Both the position numbers and the translations under genes were made by a program. Of a DNA stretch of 64,000 nucleotides, positions 17,032 to 24,843 are shown one piece after another (the stretch's first letter is position 1; each line of letters opens with the position of its first letter). Where the stretch lies: positions 1-64,000 of the forward strand of contig NZ_ATAX01000006.1 of assembly GCF_000571935.1 (NCBI RefSeq), written 5' to 3'. A model generated the notes under the pieces. It ran no database searches. It had not been told where the DNA came from and saw nothing but the letters and a program-made list of their open reading frames with translations. Source of the DNA: Ruminococcus flavefaciens 007c. GTDB lineage: Bacteria; Bacillota; Clostridia; Oscillospirales; Ruminococcaceae.

Positions 17032-18114
17032 TTAATCAGCAACTTTTGGTGCATTTTTTGCAGACACCATGTTGAGAAGAGAATTTGCTATATAGCCGTA
17101 AGCAGGAATCTCTCCCGCATTCTCTCCCTGGAAGAGTGTAACATCGCCAACCTTGATATTCTTGTAGATATCAGGCAGGGCACGGAGAGTCTCGTAATTG
17201 AGGCCTTCCTGTGAATAAGCGGAGATGACCTGGATACGCTTTTCGAGACCTTCTGCCTCTGCGATCATGAGATCCTTGGTCTTTTCAGCCTCATTCTCGA
17301 TCTTGACTCTTGCCTTGATCTTCTCGATCTCGGCAGAGATCTCCTCAATAGACTTCTGTAATACAGACATATCGTAGATACGCTTCTTCTCGGCTTCTTC
17401 GAGGACCTTGTTAACATTTTCCTTTTCCTCACCGATGATCTTGTCGGATTTAAGGCTTGCGAGCTTTTCTTCAGTTTCTCTTTCGATATTCTTCAGTTCG
17501 ACTGCAAGATCCTTTTCGATCTGAGCAAGCTTAGCCTGTCTTTCGATCTCGATCTCCTTGGGGAGAGCCATGTTGCGCATGAAGCTGTCATTGCTTACAA
17601 CAACGTTGGTGATATTTACAGATGAGATCTTCAAGCCCCATGTATCCGCTGTTTCCTTGAGGATAGCATTGAGGTTCTTTGACAGAACTGTTCTGTTTAC
17701 AAGTATCTCATCAACGGACATCTTTGAACACTCATTCTTGATTACAGATTCGATGATCTTGAAGAATGTGGGCTGAATGTCCTCGGGCTTGATGTTTTCG
17801 ATGGTCATTGAAGCGTTTTCCGACTTCCATACGATAGTAGCGGAGATCTTCATTACCTGCTTTTCATTTGTGAGAACGTTTATATTGTCAAGAGTATTTC
17901 TCTGGACTCTCTGATCGATCATTACCAACTGATCGAAATACGGGATAACGGTAACTCTCCTTCCCGAAATGGGCTTATCACTTACGGATTTACCGAAACG
18001 GTAATGCTTTGCAGCCATATAATCGGGAACATTGACACTCCATCTGACCAAAAATAAATAAAGGATAACAACGATCAGGATCACTAAAGCACTAACACAA
18101 CAAATAATTATCAC
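17032..18114 (-). CDS. SPFH/band 7 family membrane protein
   Basis: 360 residues; starts at a GTG 8 nt behind AGGAGG. One N-terminal membrane helix (about 3-23) is followed by an SPFH domain (about 30-190), then a long charged coiled coil rich in Glu and Lys (about 190-310) and a short tail. The layout matches stomatin/flotillin scaffolds that oligomerise at the inner face of the membrane and organise partner enzymes. It begins 12 nt after the DUF1097-flavoprotein gene, so it may scaffold that membrane protein. Confidence 0.85.
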   Translation of the reverse strand: MIIICCVSALVILIVVILYLFLVRWSVNVPDYMAAKHYRFGKSVSDKPISGRRVTVIPYFDQLVMIDQRVQRNTLDNINVLTNEKQVMKISATIVWKSENASMTIENIKPEDIQPTFFKIIESVIKNECSKMSVDEILVNRTVLSKNLNAILKETADTWGLKISSVNITNVVVSNDSFMRNMALPKEIEIERQAKLAQIEKDLAVELKNIERETEEKLASLKSDKIIGEEKENVNKVLEEAEKKRIYDMSVLQKSIEEISAEIEKIKARVKIENEAEKTKDLMIAEAEGLEKRIQVISAYSQEGLNYETLRALPDIYKNIKVGDVTLFQGENAGEIPAYGYIANSLLNMVSAKNAPKVAD

Positions 18115-18126
18115 TATATATTCCTC

Positions 18127-19599
18127 CTATCTCTTTCCAATCTGCTGGTTATACTGGTATGTAATATTCTGTAAGCCGCTGCTCTTGATCACCTTAGCGA
18201 CCTCTGCAACTCTCTTTCCTACGCCCACAGCTGTCTGCATACCGTAATCATCGGTCTCGCTCTGGATCGAAGGATCGTCAAAGGTATGAGACCATCCTGT
18301 TGCACCGAGCTGACATACAGCGGTACCATCATTTACGATGATAGTATTATGTCTCATCATGGATTGGATAAGATCAATATTAGTAATCTCCTGTCCGCCG
18401 TGTCTGCGTCCTGCTACGGCAAGAGTGCCGACTACCTTATTTCCCAGCTCGAAATTGCTGTGTCTCATAACACGCAGTCTGTCAAGGAAGAGCTTGAGCT
18501 GACCTGAGAACGTACCGAAATAAGAAGGTGAAGCAAGGATAAGACCGTCGCATTCCCTGAGCTTCGGATACAGCTCCTGCATAAAGTCATCGATCCTGCA
18601 GGTGCCGCCGCACTTGTCGCTCTTACAGCCCATACAAGGATGTATCTCCTTGCCTGCAAGCTCGATAAGCTCAACCTCAACATTGCCGATCTCCTGAGCA
18701 GCCTCAAGGGCTTTCTTCAGGTAATTGATAGTAGAGCCTTTTTTATGCGGACTTCCGCAGATTCCGAGTATCTTTACCCTTTCGTCTGCATAGCTGCGTC
18801 CCGAGCCGCCGACAGGAGCTGCCGCTCTTGTGCTCAGTACATTGCGCAGATCATTGATAGTGCTTTTGAGCTCCTGTATATTGTTTTCGTACTCGCTGTT
18901 CTGAACTTCCACTGTCTCATCGGAAGCATACGAAGCGATATATGATTCTGTCTTGAGGTCTGCCTTGCTCTTTGCGGGCTTCGGAGCCTTCTCGGCAGCC
19001 TTTGCCTTGGGAGCTGCCTTCTTGTCTGCGGCAGCAGCCGTTTTCTTCTCGGGAACAGCCTCTGCTGCTTCCTCTGCCTCTCCCGTGACCTTCAGAAGCT
19101 TCATAAGGAGAAGGTGAAGCTGAGATATACCTGTACCGATAACGACTACACCGATAACAAGCGCAAGACCTACATCAATGGAAATGTCCTTCCACTCCGA
19201 GAGCTCTGTACCGCCAAAGGCAGCAAATGCCACTGCCCATCCTGCGAACAGCGACGGAGTATGTGATATGATCTTTATGTTCAGACTTGTTACGATAACG
19301 GAGAAGAAGCCGAATACAGCCAGAACTATCAGGCTGTACACAACAGCATTAACGTCAATGAGGTGCTGCTGCATAACATAGAGCACTCCCATGCCCCAGA
19401 ACATACCAAGAATATGCGACAGGGCAACATTGACTATATCCTTAAGCTTATGGCCTGCTGCAAAGAATACCGCTGCGGATATAAAAGCCACCCAGGCTCT
19501 TTCCACCGTAGCATATGAATGGAATGTACCCCACAGAGGCACAATAACAGCAACACTGACAGCTAAAAGAATAACCTTGATTATATTCGTCTTTTTCAT
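18127..19599 (-). CDS. DUF1097 membrane domain fused to iron-sulfur flavoprotein (FMN reductase-like)
   Basis: 490 residues; AGGAG is 6 nt before the ATG. Residues 5-170 contain five or six membrane helices of DUF1097 type. An Ala/Lys/Pro-rich linker (about 175-225) and a short coiled coil lead to a flavodoxin-like NADPH-dependent FMN reductase domain (about 275-470): GICGSPHKKGST binds FMN phosphate, and CMGCKSDKCGGTC (C-x2-C-x4-C-x3-C) is the compact cluster site of iron-sulfur flavoproteins. The fusion ties a redox flavoprotein to a membrane channel-like domain. I know the two families apart; the fusion is unusual. It likely transfers electrons near the membrane, with unknown partner. Confidence 0.82.
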   Translation of the reverse strand: MKKTNIIKVILLAVSVAVIVPLWGTFHSYATVERAWVAFISAAVFFAAGHKLKDIVNVALSHILGMFWGMGVLYVMQQHLIDVNAVVYSLIVLAVFGFFSVIVTSLNIKIISHTPSLFAGWAVAFAAFGGTELSEWKDISIDVGLALVIGVVVIGTGISQLHLLLMKLLKVTGEAEEAAEAVPEKKTAAAADKKAAPKAKAAEKAPKPAKSKADLKTESYIASYASDETVEVQNSEYENNIQELKSTINDLRNVLSTRAAAPVGGSGRSYADERVKILGICGSPHKKGSTINYLKKALEAAQEIGNVEVELIELAGKEIHPCMGCKSDKCGGTCRIDDFMQELYPKLRECDGLILASPSYFGTFSGQLKLFLDRLRVMRHSNFELGNKVVGTLAVAGRRHGGQEITNIDLIQSMMRHNTIIVNDGTAVCQLGATGWSHTFDDPSIQSETDDYGMQTAVGVGKRVAEVAKVIKSSGLQNITYQYNQQIGKR

Positions 19600-19613
19600 T
19601 AATATCTCCTATA

Positions 19614-20465
19614 TCAGCAGTCAGTGAAATAATTATCCATGTTTATGTCATCAAAGGTTTCGGGCAGCTTGAGATCCATCTTGCCGATGAATGAAAGAAG
19701 GCCCTCATAGGTAGTGTTGTTGATAGGCTCAGCAACGTTGAGTACCTTGAAGTATTCTCTCTTATGCTTGTTTACTGAAGCCTTGCAGCCGCGTGAGATA
19801 TAAGGGATCTCAAGATCGATGACGTCCTGCATGATAAAGTTTTCCTTCATGTTGATAAGGGGACGGATGATAGTAAAGCCGTTGGGAAGCTTTTCCTTTA
19901 TCTTCATCTTGTGGAAGCAGTTCTTCATTCTGTTGAGCGCCTTTTCATTGTCGATATTATCGAATTCGAAATTGCTCACAAGGATTATCTCATCCATGTA
20001 AGCCATAGCGTCATAAAGGGTATAGCCTGTTACGATAGCAGTGCGCTCCTTGTCCTCACAGCTGTTGAGGAAGCCGTCTACGAGCTTCTTTCTTGCAGCC
20101 TTGCATATCTTACAGGCATTCTTCTCGGTCTCGTCGAAGTCTGCTTCTTCGGAATCGAAGATGTGGAACTTCACGCCGCTGTTTTCCCAGAATTTCTTGG
20201 TCTCAACAAAGCATGAAGCCTCTCTCGAATCCTTGTGGTAGTAAACGTGGGTAGGATAAGCTATCATAAGAGCTTCCACAGAGATAGGGAGCTTGTTCTC
20301 GATAACATACTCATTAAGGTAATATAAGCCTAATGTAGCATCCTTTCCGCCTGAAAATAAGAATACGATCCTGTCAATATCTTCAAGAAGACCGTATTTT
20401 TCAATAGTTTCGCAGAATTGTGAATACAGATTTCCGGTTTTGGTTATACAGCAATTGTTAATCAT
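19614..20465 (-). CDS. TtcA-like PP-loop ATPase (predicted sulfur transferase)
   Basis: 283 residues from the ATG at 20465, which follows AGGAA; a longer frame reaches 20660 but lacks a ribosome site. SGGKDATLG near residue 38 is the PP-loop that adenylates a substrate. ACKICKAARK gives the CxxC pair and ISRGC near residue 240 a third cysteine, matching the 4Fe-4S ligands of TtcA-type tRNA thiolases. The middle RPLINMKENFIMQDV also fits that family. It heads the operon with the flavoprotein fusion, SPFH and cupin genes, 14 nt before the next start. It may thiolate tRNA or a small molecule; the context is not that of an ordinary tRNA enzyme. Confidence 0.75.
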   Translation of the reverse strand: MINNCCITKTGNLYSQFCETIEKYGLLEDIDRIVFLFSGGKDATLGLYYLNEYVIENKLPISVEALMIAYPTHVYYHKDSREASCFVETKKFWENSGVKFHIFDSEEADFDETEKNACKICKAARKKLVDGFLNSCEDKERTAIVTGYTLYDAMAYMDEIILVSNFEFDNIDNEKALNRMKNCFHKMKIKEKLPNGFTIIRPLINMKENFIMQDVIDLEIPYISRGCKASVNKHKREYFKVLNVAEPINNTTYEGLLSFIGKMDLKLPETFDDINMDNYFTDC

Positions 20466-20729
20466 ATTTCCTGTTCCTTTTCGTATAGATTTTGTTTTCA
20501 GTGTTGTAGATAAAATAAGACTATAAACTTGTTCTATCGCGTTTTCCGTGCTGTATAAGATCCTTATGTAAATCCTGACATGAAAAAAATCCCCCTGTTC
20601 CCACAATATACGCCATAACACAGTGCGGCACATATCATGATTTTTTCTATCTAATTGCATGCTCCGTAAAACAGATCATATGCCCTGATCCGTTAACGAA
20701 TAGAACCCCCATCCAATTTTAATCCGAAA

Positions 20730-20822
20730 TTAATACAACTTCTTGATGATTTCCTTGGCAGATGTAACAGATACAAATAAAAAAAGCCCGATCACTACCA
20801 TAAGAGTAGTTATCAGACTCAT
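20730..20822 (-). CDS. Possible 30-residue single-helix membrane peptide
   Basis: MSLITTLMVVIGLFLFVSVT followed by AKEIIKKLY: one hydrophobic helix and a basic tail, as in type I toxins or holin-like peptides. The ribosome site is weak. A hairpin plus T run inside the ORF may belong to an RNA on this strand. The 20823-21202 stretch is very AT-rich and shows nothing else. Confidence 0.25.
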   Translation of the reverse strand: MSLITTLMVVIGLFLFVSVTSAKEIIKKLY

Positions 20823-21202
20823 ATCAGTATAATTATTTACGTTTGCCGCGTTTGTAAATAATCGGATTATTGTCTGTTTTTTGGTGAAGATTGGTAGAAG
20901 ATACTTATTAGGTTTTTGATGTAATGATAGAATAAAATTACGGAGATCAAACGGACATGTCAATTAAATCATGTATTGATGACATAATTGTAGTTGTAAT
21001 TATATCTTGAAAAAAAAACAAAGTCAATACGATTTTCACGGCGCAAATATATGTATTTTAAATATATTATTGCCGCCAATATTTGTTAGTTTTTGCTAAA
21101 GATAATATCGTTTAGCTAAAATTCCCCATGTATCGTATTATATTGATTTTTTATATCGTTTCCGCCCATTATATATATCTTTTATTAGCAATATAAAACA
21201 AA

Positions 21203-21226
21203 GTCCGCAGCTCTTCAGCTGCGGAC
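21203..21226 (-). terminator. Terminator downstream of glf
   Basis: A 10-bp GTCCGCAGCT/AGCTGCGGAC stem with a GAAG loop, followed on the minus strand by a T-rich tail. It lies 148 bp past the glf stop; the gap between holds no gene that I can support. Confidence 0.75.
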
Positions 21227-21373
21227 AATTGCACGATATAAGGCCGTTTCCTGCGAAATACAGCCTTTTTTTATATTCCCGGAAGTATAAAACACTGCCG
21301 GATACATGGAAACGACGCAGCAGCGTGGATTTCCACCGCCACGTCCGGAATAGCCACACCGATCAAGATAATA

Positions 21374-22489
21374 TCATACTTTCTCTCCCGCAGCCCTGTC
21401 AAGAGCCGCCGCGATCACCGCATCCATGTCGTAGTATCTGTACTCGCCAAGACGTCCTCCGAAGATAACGTTTTCTTCCTCCTCGGCAAGCCTTCTGTAC
21501 TTTTCATAGAGAGTGCTGTTCTTTTCATCATTTATGGGATAATACGGCTCATCGCCCTTTTTCCACTCAGAGCTGTACTCACGGCTTATGACGGTAACGG
21601 GAATGTCATTTCCGTTATCATCTTTGCCGAATTCAAACCATTTGTGCTCGATTATCCTTGTCCATGGTGTTTCGCGGTCGGTATAGTTCACCGCTGCATT
21701 CCCCTGGAAGTTCGGCATATCAAGCAATTCAGTCTCAAACCGCACGGAACGGTATTCCAGAGCTCCGAGAGTATAACCGAAATAGGCGTCAACAGGACCT
21801 GTATAAACAACTTTTTTTGCCATACCGTCCCATTTTTCCTTATTCTCAAGATAATTCTCATTAAGTATGACATCAGCGCCGTCAAGCATATTAGCGACCA
21901 TCCTTGTGTAGCCGCCCACAGGTATCCCCTGATAAAGCGCATTGAAGTAGTTATTATCGAACGTAAAGCGGACAGGCAGTCTTTTTATTATAAAAGCAGG
22001 GAGCTCCTTACAGCTGCGTCCCCATTGCTTTTCGGTATATCCCCTGACCAGCTTCTCGTATATATCCGTACCCACAAGGGATATAGCCTGTTCCTCCAGA
22101 TTGCGGGGCTCGGTTATGCCCGCCTCTTTTTTCTGCTCCTCAATCTTCGCTTTAGCTTCTTCGGGAGTGACTACTCCCCACATCTTATTGAAGGTATACA
22201 TATTGAATGGCAGCGAATACAGCTCTCCGCAGTAGTTTGCCACAGGACTGTTAGTAAAGCGGTTGAACTCCGCAAACCTGTTCACATAGTCCCATACCCG
22301 CCTGTTGTTGGTATGGAAGATATGGGCGCCGTATTTATGAACGTGGATCCCCTCTGTATTCTCGGTATAAACATTGCCTGCGATGCAGGGCCTTTTGTCA
22401 ATTACGAGCACTCTTTTTCCCGAGTCTGTCATTTCCCTTGCGAAAACAGCTCCGTAAAGACCTGCTCCGACTATAAGATAATCGTACAT
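21374..22489 (-). CDS. glf: UDP-galactopyranose mutase
   Basis: 371 residues from the ATG at 22489, which sits 5 nt behind GGAGGG; an ATG 15 nt upstream overlaps the ribosome site. Residues 4-17 give the FAD-binding GAGLYGAVFARE motif. Family signatures seen include KYGAHIFHTNNRRVWDYVN and YTEKQWG. The enzyme interconverts UDP-galactopyranose and UDP-galactofuranose in the cytoplasm, feeding galactofuranose into surface polysaccharide. Length is normal. It is a single gene with its own promoter and terminator, away from any glycan cluster in this window. Confidence 0.95.
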   Translation of the reverse strand: MYDYLIVGAGLYGAVFAREMTDSGKRVLVIDKRPCIAGNVYTENTEGIHVHKYGAHIFHTNNRRVWDYVNRFAEFNRFTNSPVANYCGELYSLPFNMYTFNKMWGVVTPEEAKAKIEEQKKEAGITEPRNLEEQAISLVGTDIYEKLVRGYTEKQWGRSCKELPAFIIKRLPVRFTFDNNYFNALYQGIPVGGYTRMVANMLDGADVILNENYLENKEKWDGMAKKVVYTGPVDAYFGYTLGALEYRSVRFETELLDMPNFQGNAAVNYTDRETPWTRIIEHKWFEFGKDDNGNDIPVTVISREYSSEWKKGDEPYYPINDEKNSTLYEKYRRLAEEEENVIFGGRLGEYRYYDMDAVIAAALDRAAGEKV

Positions 22490-22517
22490 ATGCTCCCTCC
22501 TCATTCATGATATTTTT

Positions 22518-22546
22518 ATTATATCTTATATTGCAGAAATCGTCAA
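22518..22546 (-). promoter_or_regulatory. Promoter of glf
   Basis: Minus strand TTGACG (22546-22541), 17-bp spacer, TATAAT (22523-22518). Confidence 0.75.
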
Positions 22547-22579
22547 TAGTTCAGGATATTCCATACGCACCGCAAAAGA

Positions 22580-22604
22580 AAAGGCACTCACGCGGAGTGC
22601 CTTT
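22580..22604 (-). terminator. Terminator after the C39-like gene
   Basis: AAAGGCACTC/GAGTGCCTTT stem with a CGCGT loop and T-rich tail on the minus strand, 17 bp past the stop. Confidence 0.85.
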
Positions 22605-22621
22605 GTTTTTATCATCAGTTA

Positions 22622-23602
22622 TTACGCTTTAACAACGATCTTATACTTTCCATCTACAAGACGAAGATCATTTCCAGAGAGAAGCTTAGCCGGAGTATTA
22701 AGCTCTGAACTCGGGCGGGCAGGATCAATTATATAGAAATCGTTTGCAGTAAGATTGCTGCGGTTAGCGTTCTTTCTGTATCCTACAGCTGTAACATAAT
22801 GATCGCAGTTATATGAACCATTTAAGCGGAATATAACAGGCTGACCTGCTTTCAGAAGGTCATATGCTTTCTGATATGCTGCAAGCTTTGATGTATAATT
22901 CTGAAGGGGTGTATAATTTCCCCAGTTCCACCAGCACTGATTTCCATCATAATACTCGGTATAGGAATGTGTGCGTCCGTCAAGCATTGTACGGCAATAT
23001 GCAAGTGCATATGCTGCGCAGGGACCTGATACTGTCTGTCTGCCTACTGCAATTATCTTAGAAAGATTATTAGTGTATGCAGGTATGAGGTAGTCCTGCA
23101 CAGGAGGAATAGGCTGTCCTTCGACAATTACCCAGCCTGCGCCGCTCTTGAGCCTGCCGTATTTAACTGTACCTACAGTACGCTCTTCAACGATAGTATA
23201 ATAAGTTGCAACTGTTATTTTTGAATTTGAAACTCCTGATGTAGGTGATGTATAGATCGGTGTATTCAACTCAAGGTATTTTGTGTAAGGCACGTTGGAT
23301 ACCTGTCTTACTATTACCCAGCCTGCACCGCTCTTGAGCTTACCGAAAACATTGTTTCCGACAGTCTGCTCATCAACGATGGTATATAATGTACCTACAG
23401 TAATAGTTGAATTCGAAACTCCTGAAGTAGGTGAAGTGTAGATCTTTGTACCTACTTCAAGTCTGATAGTGTAGCTCTGGAATGCTGCACTTGCAGTGAT
23501 AGATGTGAAGCCGAAGCCGTTGCTGCTTGCTAAATTTGCGATTGCAGCTCCTGACATACAGATGGTTGCAGCCATTGCTGCCGAAACAAATTTCTTAAAC
23601 AT
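22622..23602 (-). CDS. Secreted protein with two SH3-like repeats and a C39-like peptidase domain
   Basis: 326 residues; AGGAGG lies 8 nt before the ATG. The signal peptide covers about 1-38 (ends ITASAA). Two SH3-like repeats of about 60 residues follow (IRLEVGTKIYTSPTSG, LELNTPIYTSPTSG), each ending in KSGAGWVIV; these usually bind peptidoglycan. Residues 165-326 look like a papain-fold C39-like domain, with Cys in SGPCAAYALAY, His in CDHYVTAVGY and Asp in YIIDPARP. It would act at the cell wall, cutting a peptide or cross-link. The same SH3 repeat type recurs in the glucosaminidase at 26863. It lies downstream of the LytTR-box promoter and the 14-residue peptide ORF. Confidence 0.85.
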   Translation of the reverse strand: MFKKFVSAAMAATICMSGAAIANLASSNGFGFTSITASAAFQSYTIRLEVGTKIYTSPTSGVSNSTITVGTLYTIVDEQTVGNNVFGKLKSGAGWVIVRQVSNVPYTKYLELNTPIYTSPTSGVSNSKITVATYYTIVEERTVGTVKYGRLKSGAGWVIVEGQPIPPVQDYLIPAYTNNLSKIIAVGRQTVSGPCAAYALAYCRTMLDGRTHSYTEYYDGNQCWWNWGNYTPLQNYTSKLAAYQKAYDLLKAGQPVIFRLNGSYNCDHYVTAVGYRKNANRSNLTANDFYIIDPARPSSELNTPAKLLSGNDLRLVDGKYKIVVKA

Positions 23603-23854
23603 AGTTTTTTCCTCCTGAATTTTAACATTTCAATTTTAGTTTTAATTTTTTATTATGCTTTTTAGGGAATGCTTATATTTGCTCTGATCGGGAGCAATGT
23701 CGTACAACATATTTTAAAGTGCAATTATTAATTGTATATAATATGCACAAATCCAACTTTTTTAATAACCGCTTTTTTGAAATATATGATATTTATTATG
23801 ATTATCACTATCAAGTTATATGTTTATAATATATAACTTACAGCAGTGTCACTA

Positions 23855-23883
23855 TTGACTTTTTTTATGCAATGTGATACAAT
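23855..23883 (+). promoter_or_regulatory. Promoter of the LytTR regulator / sensor kinase operon
   Basis: TTGACT (23855-23860), 17-bp spacer, TACAAT (23878-23883) on the plus strand. Its transcript would run antisense through the whole 14-residue peptide ORF before reaching the regulator gene. Confidence 0.5.
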
Positions 23884-23928
23884 TTACTTATTACCAAACA
23901 GAAAATCAAGAATTGTTGACCAAGTCAT
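23884..23928 (-). CDS. 14-residue peptide ORF under LytTR-box promoter
   Basis: The ORF encodes MTWSTILDFLFGNK. AAGGAGG lies 9 nt before its ATG, and a TATAAT preceded by paired LytTR boxes lies 49 nt upstream of the ATG, so it is the first ORF of that transcript. The peptide is hydrophobic and amphipathic, with no cysteine, so it is not a classical AgrD thiolactone precursor. It could be a linear pheromone, a small membrane-active peptide or a leader. The divergent agr-like sensor and regulator make a signalling role attractive, but that is inference. The 23603-23883 stretch below it holds an AT-rich hairpin and no other gene. Confidence 0.5.
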   Translation of the reverse strand: MTWSTILDFLFGNK

Positions 23929-23976
23929 GTCTTTGTTCCTCCTTAATGTTTTTCGTGGATCCGTTTCTGTAATTAT

Positions 23977-24044
23977 ATTATATCTTCACATTTTAGAATT
24001 GAATATCGTTTTGGAGTAAACGGTGCTTTTTTGAGAGTGAACAG
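23977..24044 (-). promoter_or_regulatory. LytTR-box promoter 1
   Basis: Two direct repeats of GGAGTGAACGG type (plus-strand view) at 24013-24023 and 24034-24044, with starts 21 bp apart, lie 30 bp from a minus-strand TATAAT (23982-23977). No -35 hexamer is visible, as expected for an activator-dependent promoter. Read on the minus strand, the boxes fit the CGTTNAC pattern of AgrA/LytTR sites. Confidence 0.65.
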
Positions 24045-24126
24045 ACATGATAAACAAACAACAACATACACTACTTATTCAGAAGGGAGAATGATACACC
24101 GTTTTTTCGCGGTATATCTGCTTAAT

Positions 24127-24837
24127 ATGAGAATCGCCATTTGTGATGACAAAATTATACTTCATGACGAACTGAAGAAAAATCTTGAAAAATACGCCAT
24201 AAACAGAAACATAGTCATAAACTACGACGACTACACCAACGGATTGGATCTGATCGCAAGCAATATTGAATATGACATAATATTCATGGACTATCAGATG
24301 GACGGTCTTGACGGCCTCGAAACAGTCAGAAGAATGCGAAAAAAGAAGATAGAGACTACTATTATCTTCCTGACCAGTTACCCTAGCATAGTTTTTGACA
24401 CCTTTGAGGTCAATACCTATCGTTTTCTCGTAAAACCCATTGACTACGAAAAGCTATCCTCTGCTCTTGATGATTACCTTTCTTCACAGGAGGACAGCAA
24501 CTTTATATTCATCAAATCAGATGAAGACAACAGAAAGGTGAATATAGACGATATCATCTATATAGAAGCTGACAACAAGTACTGCTATATACGTACAACA
24601 GATGATAATATCACCTATAAAAAAACGCTTTCCGACATCGAAAAGCAGGTGCCCGAGGACAAATTCTTCAGAAGCCACAGGACATACCTTGTAGGCTTCA
24701 AGCATATCGTATCGCATACTTCCACAGATATACTGTTCGACAACAAGGAAAGAGCGCTTATAAGCAAGCTTAAGCTTACGCCTTTCAAGAAGGCCTTTAC
24801 AGACTACATAAAGCGCTACAATTTTGAAAAGTGGTGA
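24127..24837 (+). CDS. LytTR-family response regulator (AgrA-like)
   Basis: 236 residues if started at the ATG of MRIAICDDKIILHDE. This start fits the family but has a poor ribosome site; ATG 24091 with AAGGGAG just upstream is the alternative. The receiver domain (1-120) has acidic pocket residues CDD, phospho-acceptor Asp in IIFMDYQMDG and Lys in LVKPIDY. The LytTR DNA-binding domain (about 130-236) includes IKSDEDNRKVNIDDIIYIEA and FFRSHRTYLVG. It should bind the paired boxes found at three nearby promoters. It is followed 6 nt later by its sensor kinase. Confidence 0.9.
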   Translation: MRIAICDDKIILHDELKKNLEKYAINRNIVINYDDYTNGLDLIASNIEYDIIFMDYQMDGLDGLETVRRMRKKKIETTIIFLTSYPSIVFDTFEVNTYRFLVKPIDYEKLSSALDDYLSSQEDSNFIFIKSDEDNRKVNIDDIIYIEADNKYCYIRTTDDNITYKKTLSDIEKQVPEDKFFRSHRTYLVGFKHIVSHTSTDILFDNKERALISKLKLTPFKKAFTDYIKRYNFEKW

Positions 24838-24843
24838 TGTGAT

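Noticed and set aside
21644..22510. Long plus-strand frame opposite glf
   Set aside because: It is fully antisense to a clear UDP-galactopyranose mutase and has no ribosome site.
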